From NCBI GenBank assembly GCA_039024315.1, contig JBCCQN010000234.1, forward strand, positions 1 to 12,050: DNA of 12,050 bases. Reading direction: 5' to 3'. Position 1 is the stretch's first letter. The number at the start of each line of letters is the position of its first letter. Source of the stretch: JBCAWW01 sp039024315. Its GTDB lineage: Bacteria; Bacteroidota; Bacteroidia; J057. Below the pieces are notes generated by a model. That model did no database searches. It was not told the origin of the DNA and saw only the letters and a list, made by a program, of their open reading frames with translations. A program made the translations under genes and the position numbers. Below are positions 1-7,237 of the stretch, in pieces.

Positions 1-807
1 CTCACAAGTGAAGCGACGGATAAGCTCGACCCTTATAAGCGGATTACCCCTGCCAACCGTGAGTTAAAAGCCCAAGGGCTAGGTAATTTTGTTTCAGGCT
101 TGATTGGCGGCTTACCGATCACGCAGGTAATCGTCCGTAGCTCTGCCAATATTCAGGCTGGAGGACGTACCAAAATGTCGGCCTTTTATCACGGGATTTT
201 CTTGCTAGCTTGTGTTGCCTTAATTCCAAGTCTACTAAATTTAATTCCGCTTGCCAGCTTAGCAGCTGTACTAATGTTGGTAGGTTATAAGCTAGCTCGC
301 CCAGCCCTCTTCAAGCAAATGTATCAAAAAGGGACTATGCAGTTTGCTCCTTTCTTGATCACTATTCTGGCGATTGTTTCTACGGATCTATTAGTAGGAA
401 TCGGTATTGGTATCGTAGCCGCGATCTTCTTTATCCTCCGCCACAACTTTATCACCCCTTACTTCTACGAGCAACATGAGGAAGAGGGAGTGGTTACCTT
501 AACCTTAGCAGAAGAAGTGAGCTTTCTCAACAAAGCGGCGATTCGTAATGCCCTTTCCAAGATGCCAGATGAAGGCAAAGTAATCATCGATGGTAGCCGT
601 TCTGTTTATATCGATATGGATGTCATGGAAGAAATCAAGGACTTTGTCCTCCAAGCTCAACACAAAGGCCTAGAATTAGAACTGCGTGGCTTCAAAGGTT
701 TGGAAAAAACGCAATCCGACAACATCCAAGAAGGCCCCAAAGAAATGGTAGTTGAACATGCGCCTATGCGTAGGAGACCTTCGGTCACGAAGGAGCTGAG
801 GTCGTAG
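1..807 (+). CDS. SulP-family inorganic anion transporter, C-terminal part (5' truncated by window)
   Basis: The reading frame is open from the first base and ends with TAG at 805-807, leaving 268 residues; the true start lies upstream of the window. SulP proteins move anions such as sulfate or bicarbonate across the inner membrane. The fragment starts with the conserved SulP stretch LDPYKR..TPANRELKAQG (residues 9-27) and then GGLPITQVIVRSSAN (residues 36-50). Hydrophobic segments lie at about 60-95 and 115-146. A cytoplasmic STAS domain follows at about 162-238, with the typical EEVSFLNKAAI and VIIDGS..VYID..V strands. The last 15 or so residues (MRRRPSVTKELRS) are not part of STAS and are encoded by a palindromic element, so the stop codon may have been supplied by that insertion. 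Substrate cannot be told from this part; bicarbonate or sulfate are both possible. It is separated from the next gene by a terminator and is probably unrelated to it. Confidence 0.93.
   Translation, partial: LTSEATDKLDPYKRITPANRELKAQGLGNFVSGLIGGLPITQVIVRSSANIQAGGRTKMSAFYHGIFLLACVALIPSLLNLIPLASLAAVLMLVGYKLARPALFKQMYQKGTMQFAPFLITILAIVSTDLLVGIGIGIVAAIFFILRHNFITPYFYEQHEEEGVVTLTLAEEVSFLNKAAIRNALSKMPDEGKVIIDGSRSVYIDMDVMEEIKDFVLQAQHKGLELELRGFKGLEKTQSDNIQEGPKEMVVEHAPMRRRPSVTKELRS
763..803. repeat. Small palindromic (REP-like) element overlapping the 3' end of the SulP gene
   Basis: CCTTCG (778-783) and CGAAGG (788-793) form a perfect 6-bp stem with a GTCA loop. A minor CCTA/TAGG hairpin lies at 763-766 and 771-774, and GACCT (776-780) is complementary to AGGTC (799-803). 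The element is read in frame as RRRPSVTKELRS. From memory, tails of this kind end many proteins in Saprospira-like genomes, which would fit a dispersed element that inserts at gene ends; I cannot confirm copy number from one window. Confidence 0.5.
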
Positions 808-839
808 TTTTACGAAATTTACCCATTGGGTTTAGACAG

Positions 840-878
840 AAGCGCGAGTCCTGGCTGACACGCGCTTTTTCTGTTTTT
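840..878 (+). terminator. Rho-independent terminator after the SulP gene
   Basis: AAGCGCG (840-846) pairs perfectly with CGCGCTT (861-867) over a 14-nt loop, and the descending arm runs into TTTTT and then CTGTTTTT. It lies 33 nt after the transporter stop and 100 nt before the CHAT gene, so it should insulate the two transcription units. The remaining spacer (879-977) is A+T-rich and must hold the promoter of the CHAT operon, but I see no convincing match to the Bacteroidota -33/-7 elements. Confidence 0.8.
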
Positions 879-977
879 AAATAGCTCAGAAGCAGATATT
901 TCGACTCTCAGTAGGATAATTTTCAACACTCACGTATATTCAATTTCCCTAACAGCTGTACCAACGCTTTATTATTT

Positions 978-2756
978 ATGCCTACCACCTTACCGGTGTT
1001 ATTTCTTGCGTTCGCGAATAGCGCTACGGACCCTCTCCCCCAACTGAGTGAGGAGGAAAATCAGATTAGACGTAGCCTACTACCAAGAGCCGAACAACAC
1101 TACCACATTCATCCCGATTCTCACGCTAGCGTAAATAGTATTCGCCAGTACCTCACGGACTATCGCAATCAAGTTTGGCTTTTTCACTACGCTGGCCATG
1201 CAGGCAGTAAACAGATAATGCTAAGTTCAGGAGAAGCCCAAGCAGATGGTGTTGCGGCCATGTTAGCGGAGCAAGCGAGCCTCAAACTGGTTTTTCTTAA
1301 TGGTTGCTCGACCCAAGCTCAAGTTCAAAAACTCCTCGAACTAGGCATCCCAGCGGTGATTGCTACCTCCGCCCCGATTGACGATTTGCTAGCCCGAAGA
1401 TTTTCGGGATATTTTTATGATGCTTTGATGGCAGGTGCTAGCATAGGCCAAGCCTTTCAATCAGCGGCAAATTTTGTTAGTGCTTCAGGACGCCCTCAAC
1501 CTCAGTTGCGCAATCTCTTTACAGAAAAAACGACAAAGGCAGAGGATGCCGAGTGGGGCTTGTTCCACCATCCAGATCGCGCGGAAGTCCTTGACGAACG
1601 CTTACCTTCAGGCATGCGCGAAGAGGTACCGGATAGTTTTGTCCCCAACCAACTCCTGATTCAAAATATCTATCAAGCACTAATCGAAGAGGAAGTTCTG
1701 ACGCCTTCTAGGCGACCACCAAAGCTGAGTCGCCAACGCATGGCTATCCTCAACAATCTCCCAGCGCCCATAGCTGAGCATTTGCGTAAACTATTTGTGC
1801 CGCTAGGAGACAGCGATGAAGGCTACGACAAAATTGGGCCTAGCCGTTTGCGGCAGCTTAACGCCACCTATCAAGTCTTGATGGAGTTGATGTGCTTCAC
1901 CCTTTTGGCCCAACTCTGGGAAGAAAGCCTGCAAAAAAAACCAGTAAGTCTTGAAGCGAAGGTAAAGGCACAGATCCTTGATTTTTTGCAGCAGCCAGCC
2001 AACCAACGCCAAAGCTTTCATTTCATTCCCTTCATTCGGAGTTTACGCCAAGCCTTGGACGCAGCCAAGATCAAATACTTTGTGGATGAATTGAGTCGCA
2101 TGAGCCAGCTCATCGCGGAGGACTCTGCCTTTCGACGAGGCTGCAGTCATTTTGATTTTCTGCAACAACGGCTCATCCAAGAAAACGACACCCAGTTACA
2201 AGCTGAGGTAGGCAAACTTTGTGTAGAAGCCGAAAAACAGCTCGCAGCCATATTTGCAGAGTTAGGCTATTTGGGCCGCTACACCCTTGCAACCGTTAAA
2301 CAGATATTGGTCAAAAAGCATCGCCATCGTGAAAAAGCACATTTTGAGCATTTGGTAGTGCGACTGGTGGATTTGTTGGGAGGGATGGATCAAGAGGATG
2401 AGACTTTCACCAATTTTCTTGATAGCCAATCCGTAGTTCTACTCAAAGAAATCGATGAGGAAGAGGAATCGAGTGCTTCACAAGCAGATGAGGAAAAAGC
2501 CAAAGAGGAGAGTAAGAAAATGGATTATCTCAGTCTCTCTCCCTTTGTCATAGATGAAAATGCCTTCATAGACAGTAGTGATGTCTCGAAGATCTATTTT
2601 TATCACCACCGCCAGAGGCACCCAGACGCGTGGGCTTATCATTGGGCTTACAAACCTACTGACCCTCCTCTCTTGGTACCGGGCAAAAATTTTGCCTGGA
2701 TCGAAGAGCAAATAGAGGCCTTCCTCAACAGTTTACAAGCCAATACTCCATCCTAA
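978..2756 (+). CDS. CHAT-domain (caspase-like) cysteine protease with uncharacterised C-terminal region
   Basis: The 592-residue product has an N-terminal CHAT domain (about residues 5-200). The catalytic histidine is H74 in WLFHYAGHAG (67-76) and the catalytic cysteine is C110 in KLVFLNGCST (103-112). The spacing and hydrophobic strand context are those of the caspase-HetF-associated family, clan CD. IPAVIATSAPIDD (124-136) and the following FYDALMAGASIGQAF helix are also typical. CHAT proteases act as inducible effectors that cut partner proteins, as with TPR-CHAT in type III-E CRISPR or CHAT proteases beside bacterial gasdermins. Residues about 220-480 are mostly helical with no domain I recognise. 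A charged linker (about 480-515, Glu/Lys/Ser-rich) follows, and then a compact aromatic-rich end (about 520-592). There is no signal peptide or TM helix, so it should be cytosolic. The ATG at 978 is used because the CHAT fold begins within a few residues. The STAND NTPase gene starts 13 nt after the stop, indicating co-transcription. Confidence 0.88.
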   Translation: MPTTLPVLFLAFANSATDPLPQLSEEENQIRRSLLPRAEQHYHIHPDSHASVNSIRQYLTDYRNQVWLFHYAGHAGSKQIMLSSGEAQADGVAAMLAEQASLKLVFLNGCSTQAQVQKLLELGIPAVIATSAPIDDLLARRFSGYFYDALMAGASIGQAFQSAANFVSASGRPQPQLRNLFTEKTTKAEDAEWGLFHHPDRAEVLDERLPSGMREEVPDSFVPNQLLIQNIYQALIEEEVLTPSRRPPKLSRQRMAILNNLPAPIAEHLRKLFVPLGDSDEGYDKIGPSRLRQLNATYQVLMELMCFTLLAQLWEESLQKKPVSLEAKVKAQILDFLQQPANQRQSFHFIPFIRSLRQALDAAKIKYFVDELSRMSQLIAEDSAFRRGCSHFDFLQQRLIQENDTQLQAEVGKLCVEAEKQLAAIFAELGYLGRYTLATVKQILVKKHRHREKAHFEHLVVRLVDLLGGMDQEDETFTNFLDSQSVVLLKEIDEEEESSASQADEEKAKEESKKMDYLSLSPFVIDENAFIDSSDVSKIYFYHHRQRHPDAWAYHWAYKPTDPPLLVPGKNFAWIEEQIEAFLNSLQANTPS

Positions 2757-2769
2757 TCTCTCGTCTAGC

Positions 2770-4491
2770 ATGAAATCACCTTTCAAATTTCTAGATGCGT
2801 ACACGCGGGAGGATCACGACCAATTTTTTGGTCGGGAAGAGGAAACCGCTCAGCTCTACGAACTCGTCAATCAAAACCGCTTGGTATTGCTTTATGGTCC
2901 CTCTGGTACCGGCAAGACTTCTTTGATCCAGTGTGGCCTAGGCAATCGCTTTGATGCCACGGATTGGCTACCTCTTTTTATTCGCCGAGGCGATCATCTA
3001 CCACGTTCCATGCAAAGGAGCATCGAACAAAAAGTGGGCGAAAGCCTCGAAGAAGCGTTCTGGGAAGCAGAAAGTGGTACTAACCCCCTAATCGAGCTAA
3101 TTGAGGAATTATTTGCCGAATACCTTCGTCCCGTCTATTTGATTTTTGATCAGTTTGAGGAGCTATTCGTTTTAGGCAGCCCTGCTGAACGCGAGATTTT
3201 TGTGCAGGCGATGGCCGATATTTATGCTGCCAAACTACCTTGTCGCCTGCTTTTTGTGATGCGAGAGGAGTATCTAGCGCATTTGTACGACTTCGAAAAG
3301 CAAATCCCGAGTCTCTTCAAACGCCGTCTGCGCGTGGAGGCGATGAGTGCGCAACAAGCAGCTGGTGTAGTAGCCCAATCTTGTGCCCGTTTCAATATCC
3401 GCTTGGAGAATCCAGCCCAAAATCCGCAGGACATCATCAGTAAAATTTCTGCCGGCCGTTCAGGGGTAGCCTTACCGTATTTGCAGGTTTATCTAGATCG
3501 TCTCTACCGTGAGGACTTTGCCCGTACTTATCCGCAGGGGCTCACTGCTGCGCAGAACGCTTGGCCGGAACTGGAGTTTACCAGTGCGGAGATAGAAAGT
3601 TTTGGGGAGATTGGGGACGTACTCAAGGCTTTTTTGGCCGAGCAAAGTCAGCAAATCCAAAGCGAGCTTTCGCGCCAAGACAGTAAACTACCCGAACGTG
3701 CAGTACGAAAAGTGCTCAATAGTTTTGCTAGTTTACAGGGCACCAAAATTCCGCTGTCTCGCTCAGACCTCAGCTTTAAATTCTTGACAGAGGAACAATT
3801 AGATACCATCCTCAGTCGGCTAGAGCAGGCGCGCATCCTGAGGGAAGAAGAAGGTCGTTATGAACTGGCTCACGATACCCTAGCCGGCGAAGTCGCCGAG
3901 CAGCGTAGTGGTCAAGAGCAGGCCTTACTGGAAATCGTCGAGTTAGTCAAAAACCGCTCCCAAGCCTTCGAAAGAACGAGTACCTATCTCGAAAGTCGTG
4001 AACTAGAGCTAATCGCCAATTATGAAACGGCCTTACAAGAAGAACAAAAGCTCAGTCCTACTGAATGGGATTTTATCAAAGCTTCTACAGATGAAGCGAG
4101 GCGCAAGCGTCAAAGAAGTCGCTTGATAACCACGGCTGTGATCTCGGTGCTCAGTATTTTCTTAGCCCTTGCGGCTTGGCAGTGGTGGGAAGCGGGGCAA
4201 AGTGCTGATGAGGCTGCGCGTAAAGCAAGAGAAGCCCAAGAAGCCCAATCGAAGGCTGAAGCCGCTAATTTAGCAACCCAAGGGGCCTTGCTCAATTTCT
4301 TTAACAAAGACATGGAGTTGCTACGCACGGATTCTCTCGATGCCGTGAAAGCCGTCGAGAGTGGTATCCGCATTGAACTCCCAGCGGAGATGATGAAAAG
4401 ACGTTATGACGCTCTCGGCGCCATCAAAAGTAAGCAAGCTGCCCTGCAGATAAAGATAGATTCGATCGGAAGTTTGATCGATGAGAACTGA
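2770..4491 (+). CDS. STAND-type P-loop NTPase with one transmembrane helix and coiled-coil tail (nSTAND1-like)
   Basis: The 573-residue protein starts directly with the nSTAND entry motif (SPFKFLDAYTREDHDQFFGRE). Walker A is GPSGTGKTS (43-51); Walker B is VYLIFDQFEE (122-131), with the DQFEE signature of STAND NTPases. LLFVMREEYL (160-169) is the sensor strand with R165. A winged-helix region ends in YELAHDTLA (364-372), as is usual for this class. Basic RRKRQRSR (444-451) precedes a single TM helix (about 452-473), so by the positive-inside rule the NTPase is cytoplasmic and the tail periplasmic. The tail is an Ala/Glu/Lys coiled coil (about 474-515) plus a short helical end. Relatives usually continue into WD40 or TPR repeats; this one stops after the coil, and the next gene encodes a secreted repeat protein with a similar coil. 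It probably acts as an NTP-driven switch that gates the upstream CHAT protease (inference). Confidence 0.9.
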   Translation: MKSPFKFLDAYTREDHDQFFGREEETAQLYELVNQNRLVLLYGPSGTGKTSLIQCGLGNRFDATDWLPLFIRRGDHLPRSMQRSIEQKVGESLEEAFWEAESGTNPLIELIEELFAEYLRPVYLIFDQFEELFVLGSPAEREIFVQAMADIYAAKLPCRLLFVMREEYLAHLYDFEKQIPSLFKRRLRVEAMSAQQAAGVVAQSCARFNIRLENPAQNPQDIISKISAGRSGVALPYLQVYLDRLYREDFARTYPQGLTAAQNAWPELEFTSAEIESFGEIGDVLKAFLAEQSQQIQSELSRQDSKLPERAVRKVLNSFASLQGTKIPLSRSDLSFKFLTEEQLDTILSRLEQARILREEEGRYELAHDTLAGEVAEQRSGQEQALLEIVELVKNRSQAFERTSTYLESRELELIANYETALQEEQKLSPTEWDFIKASTDEARRKRQRSRLITTAVISVLSIFLALAAWQWWEAGQSADEAARKAREAQEAQSKAEAANLATQGALLNFFNKDMELLRTDSLDAVKAVESGIRIELPAEMMKRRYDALGAIKSKQAALQIKIDSIGSLIDEN

Positions 4492-4512
4492 AAATCACTT
4501 CTCTTCCTAGCC

Positions 4513-4538
4513 CCTCCCAAGGGAGATTTTGAGGGAGG
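4513..4538 (+). other. Hairpin in the STAND-LRR spacer, possible attenuator or processing site
   Basis: CCTCCC (4513-4518) pairs with GGGAGG (4533-4538) across 14 nt within the 67-nt gap between the STAND and first LRR genes. No U-tract follows, so it is not a standard terminator. It could tune downstream expression or stabilise the 3' message, or be chance. The GGAGG-type sequence is about 20 nt from the next ATG, too far to act as a normal ribosome binding site. Confidence 0.3.
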
Positions 4539-4558
4539 AAAGAACTTAGCCAAAGCCC

Positions 4559-6916
4559 ATGAAAAGCCCACTACTATTTTTTCTCCTTATTGGCCTGAGC
4601 TTCTCATCTCTAGCCCAATCAAACTGCGAAGATGCCGCTGAGATCATCCGCCTCGCGGAACGCGACCTCGCCAATCGCACCTATGAGCGAGCCATCAATC
4701 GTCTGCTGGATGCCAGAGATATCTGCGCCGCCAAAAAGGAGCAGGTCAATCGTTTGATTAAGAAGGCATTCCAACAGATTGAAGGAGAGAAGCGTTCTGC
4801 GCAGCGGGCCAAAGAAGAAGCTCTTAGCCAAAGAGCCAAGGCAGAAGCGGCGAGAGAGGAAGCCCTCAAACAAAAAAGAGAAGCGGAGCAGGCCCGAGCC
4901 GAAGCGATAGTAGCTAAACTAAGCGCGATCCAATCGCAACAAAGGGCAGATTCGGCACTCAACATCACCAAGGGAGTCTTGGATCAATTGTATTTTTATG
5001 AAGGAAGGTTTGGCCTCACCTTGAAGAACATAAGCCCCAAAAATGCGCGGCCAAGATACCGTTATGGTTTTATCAATCAAGCGGGTCAAGAGATGATCGA
5101 CTTTGTCTTTGAGGAAGCCAGCCCTTTTTCGGTCATCGACGGCTTTGCGCGGGTAAGGCTGGGGGGGCAAAAATATCTGCTCGATACCTTGGGGCAAATG
5201 TACCAATTGGCAGAAAACTTGGAGGAATTAAGCCCAGAAACCGAAGCCTTATCCCTAATTAACCAATATAGCAAGCGATTGCCCGATAGTCTGAGTGAAT
5301 ATCAAGATCTCAAAATTTTACTTTTGTCGAAAGGCCTCAGTCAAGAAGCGTTGGAGGAATTTCCGGCTGTGATCCTGAAACTATCAAATCTCCAAATTCT
5401 ACAACTCAATGGTCACAAGTTTAACAGTCTGCCAGAGGAGATCGGAAAGCTAAGCCAACTGCAGCAGTTGGATCTAGGGGGCAATCAAATCGAGCAACTT
5501 CCAGCCGGAATAGGCAAATTGCAGCAGCTTCAATCTTTCATTCTTTATCGAAATCGTTTAAAGACGCTTCCTCCTGAGATTGGTCGCTTGGAGCAGCTAA
5601 GCGTGCTCAAACTGAGTCTCAATCAACTTAGCGAGCTGCCGCCGTCTTTTGGTAACTTAAAAAGTCTACGCCTACTTGAGCTAAAGGAGAATCAGCTTAC
5701 TTCCCTACCGACCTCTTTTACCCAATTGGCCCAGTTGGAGTCGCTAGATATCAGTTTCAATAAATTGCCAAGCCTAGCTGATGATTGGGGAGCGCTTTCT
5801 CACTTAAAAAAGCTCGACTTATCGGCTAATGGGTTGGAAGCTTTACCCCCGTCTTGGGGAAAGTTGCAGCAACTACAATCCTTGAATCTTAGTTTCAATC
5901 AACTCCACACTTTACCCAATAGCTTTGGGGAGCAGGCTCAGCTACAAGAGTTGAATTTATTTGACAATCACCTAGGGCTATTACCGGAAAACTTTGGCGG
6001 CCTCAGTAAGCTAGAGAGCTTGGATTTATTTGCCAATGGTCTGAAGAGTCTGCCTGATTCTTTCGGGGACTTAGAGCGACTGCGCGATTTGAACCTATCG
6101 GCCAACGATTTGAGCGTCCTTCCGGCTAGTTTTGGGCGCTTAGACAATTTGCAGAGCTTATATCTTTCGAGTAACCAATTTAGAGACATCCCAAATGCCG
6201 TGATGCAATTAGAGCAATTGCAGGTACTTAACATCTATAACAATCAAGTCCGCGAGATCCCAGAAACGATTGGCCAGCTCAATAGGCTACGCATATTGAG
6301 ATTAAGTAAGAATAAACTGACTGGGCTGCCTCAAAGCTTGGAGCAACTAAGCAGTTTGGAAGAGTTGGTTCTGAGTGAAAATCAGTTACAGGCCTTGCCC
6401 GCGGTCGTGTTGAGCCTGAAAAACTTGCAAGTCCTCAATCTTCGCCAAAATCAGCTTAGTCAATTATCAGAAGGGCTGATAGTTTTATCTCAATTACAAA
6501 AGTTAAGCCTGAGCCAAAACTCGCTCAGTCAGCTCCCCTCTGATTTGTACCAACTACCTAATTTGCGGTATCTAGACCTAAAAGAGAATCAATTTGCTAG
6601 TGTATCGAGTGAGATTTGTCAAATCCCACTGCTGCAGCATATTGAATACAGCCAGTCTATTTTAAGGGGTAATCCGCTTCGCCAGCTACCAGAATGCTAT
6701 CTAGATAAACATAACGCGATAGAATTGTACCAATTTGTCCAATACTGCCTCTCAGAAGCGCTTTATCATGTGGCTTGGCAAAGCCTGAGTAACTACCAGA
6801 AGCGCTTCCCCTTAGAGTTTGCAGCGGTGAAAGCAAGTTTTAGCGAAATGGTAGCCCTAATTAGCTCTCAGGATAATCCCGAGCTAAGCAAAATTCGCCA
6901 GCTACTAAACCAATAG
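4559..6916 (+). CDS. Secreted WG/leucine-rich-repeat protein, paralog 1 (about 18 LRRs)
   Basis: The 785-residue product begins with a signal peptide (MKSPLLFFLLIGLSFSSLAQ), probably cut near residue 19-20; there is no lipobox. The invariant module NCEDAAEIIRLAERDLANR (22-40) and onward is a TPR-like helical hairpin carrying C23 and C56, which could form a periplasmic disulfide. Residues about 78-148 form an Ala/Glu/Arg coiled coil ending in TKGVLDQLYFYEG. A WG-repeat-like segment follows (YRYGFINQAGQEMI to YLLDTLGQ, about 166-213). About 18 bacterial LRRs of 23 residues (LxxLxLxxNxLxxLPxxfgxL) span about 275-690. A C-terminal cap domain (about 700-785) has C713 and C730. LRRs and WG repeats bind protein or other ligands, so this is a likely extracytoplasmic sensor. 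It lies 67 nt after the STAND gene on the same strand. Ligand and exact location (periplasm, surface or medium) are unknown. No type IX sorting domain is visible. Confidence 0.9.
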   Translation: MKSPLLFFLLIGLSFSSLAQSNCEDAAEIIRLAERDLANRTYERAINRLLDARDICAAKKEQVNRLIKKAFQQIEGEKRSAQRAKEEALSQRAKAEAAREEALKQKREAEQARAEAIVAKLSAIQSQQRADSALNITKGVLDQLYFYEGRFGLTLKNISPKNARPRYRYGFINQAGQEMIDFVFEEASPFSVIDGFARVRLGGQKYLLDTLGQMYQLAENLEELSPETEALSLINQYSKRLPDSLSEYQDLKILLLSKGLSQEALEEFPAVILKLSNLQILQLNGHKFNSLPEEIGKLSQLQQLDLGGNQIEQLPAGIGKLQQLQSFILYRNRLKTLPPEIGRLEQLSVLKLSLNQLSELPPSFGNLKSLRLLELKENQLTSLPTSFTQLAQLESLDISFNKLPSLADDWGALSHLKKLDLSANGLEALPPSWGKLQQLQSLNLSFNQLHTLPNSFGEQAQLQELNLFDNHLGLLPENFGGLSKLESLDLFANGLKSLPDSFGDLERLRDLNLSANDLSVLPASFGRLDNLQSLYLSSNQFRDIPNAVMQLEQLQVLNIYNNQVREIPETIGQLNRLRILRLSKNKLTGLPQSLEQLSSLEELVLSENQLQALPAVVLSLKNLQVLNLRQNQLSQLSEGLIVLSQLQKLSLSQNSLSQLPSDLYQLPNLRYLDLKENQFASVSSEICQIPLLQHIEYSQSILRGNPLRQLPECYLDKHNAIELYQFVQYCLSEALYHVAWQSLSNYQKRFPLEFAAVKASFSEMVALISSQDNPELSKIRQLLNQ
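4622..4801 (+). repeat. Conserved sensor-gene module, copy 1
   Basis: This is a 180-nt coding segment from the NCEDA codons to EKRSA. It recurs without gaps at 7307-7486, 9899-10078 and 11739-11918, with long identical blocks such as GCGGAACGCGACCTCGCCAA. Conservation at the nucleotide level far exceeds that of the rest of these genes. Confidence 0.9.
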
Positions 6917-6956
6917 ATCATCAGCTCTTTTTTTAAGTACTGAGTAGAAAGTAAAA

Positions 6957-7030
6957 AGTATTTAGTATTAAGAAAAGAGATCTTCCTGAACTATGTAGCC
7001 CACTTTTCATAGGTCTTAATACTAAATACT
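6957..7030. repeat. Perfect 17-bp inverted repeat in repeat unit A
   Basis: AGTATTTAGTATTAAGA (6957-6973) is the exact reverse complement of TCTTAATACTAAATACT (7014-7030), with a 40-nt loop containing a smaller CTATG/CATAG stem. The matching arms in unit B (7061-7076 and 7120-7134) differ but still pair. One T-A pair has become C-G and other changes are G-T wobbles, which suggests the structure is maintained. Confidence 0.75.
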
Positions 7031-7213
7031 ATTGTCTAAGTACTTAAGTAGAGAGTATAAAGTATTCAGTACTGAGTAAAAAGGTTCCGCAGAACTATAT
7101 AGTCCCATTTTCCTAGGTCCTAATACTGGATACTATTGTCTAAGTACTTATTTTATGCCAAGAGTAGTAAGAACAAAGTATTAAGAACAGAATAAAATAG
7201 TCTTGATACCGAA

Positions 7214-7221
7214 TACTTTTG
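7214..7221 (+). promoter_or_regulatory. Candidate Bacteroidota -7 element before LRR paralog 2
   Basis: TACTTTTG matches the Bacteroidota -7 consensus TAnnTTTG and lies 16 nt before the ATG. The two upstream repeat units carry the near match TACTATTG at the equivalent place. No good -33 TTG element is seen at the usual spacing, so an internal promoter here is only a suggestion. Confidence 0.25.
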
Positions 7222-7237
7222 TCTCAGTATTTAAAAA

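Larger units (their letters stand above)
6935..7234. repeat. Three tandem copies of an approximately 103-nt hairpin-forming intergenic repeat
   Basis: The 321-nt gap between paralogs 1 and 2 (6917-7237) holds no gene. It contains direct repeats: unit A 6935-7037 (103 nt), unit B 7038-7141 (104 nt) and a more diverged unit C from 7142 to about 7234. Each starts with AAGTACT, and A and B end with ATACTATTGTCT. Unit C ends in a related ATACTTTTGTCT. Each unit has complementary arms built from AGTATT-type words, so each could fold as a hairpin. The array resembles dispersed, MITE- or REP-like intergenic elements. It may serve as spacer, RNA-stability element or recombination site, and it lies directly before the paralog 2 start codon. 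Confidence 0.8.

Noticed and set aside
917..924. TAATTTTC as -7 promoter element of the CHAT gene
   Set aside because: One mismatch to TAnnTTTG and no convincing -33 element upstream; too weak to list as a feature.
1933..1940. A8 tract in the CHAT gene as a programmed slippage site
   Set aside because: It reads normally in frame as QKK, and no downstream alternative frame of any length or sense is seen.
2701..2790. CHAT and STAND genes as one fusion broken by a frameshift
   Set aside because: They are in different frames and the STAND frame is open a little upstream, but the CHAT product keeps a sensible sequence to its stop and the STAND domain begins right at its own ATG. Two adjacent genes is the simpler reading; a sequencing error cannot be fully excluded.
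4559..4630. LRR proteins as lipoproteins
   Set aside because: A Cys lies just after the signal peptide, but the preceding residues (AQSN or AQTN) do not form a lipobox, and the Cys belongs to the conserved NCEDA module.
1803..6234. Open frames on the minus strand, for example 4110-4373, 4681-4971 and 5968-6234
   Set aside because: They lie fully within strong plus-strand genes, have no recognisable domains, and mirror the Ala/Leu/Ser-rich coiled-coil and LRR codons.
5380..6640. LRR proteins as internalin-type or type III effector LRR proteins
   Set aside because: The LRR consensus is the general bacterial 23-residue type; there is no LPXTG anchor, E3 ligase domain or secretion system gene, and the context is a CHAT-STAND cluster.
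6935..7234. Intergenic repeats as a CRISPR array
   Set aside because: Units are about 103 nt, diverged and contiguous with no unique spacers, and no cas genes are present.
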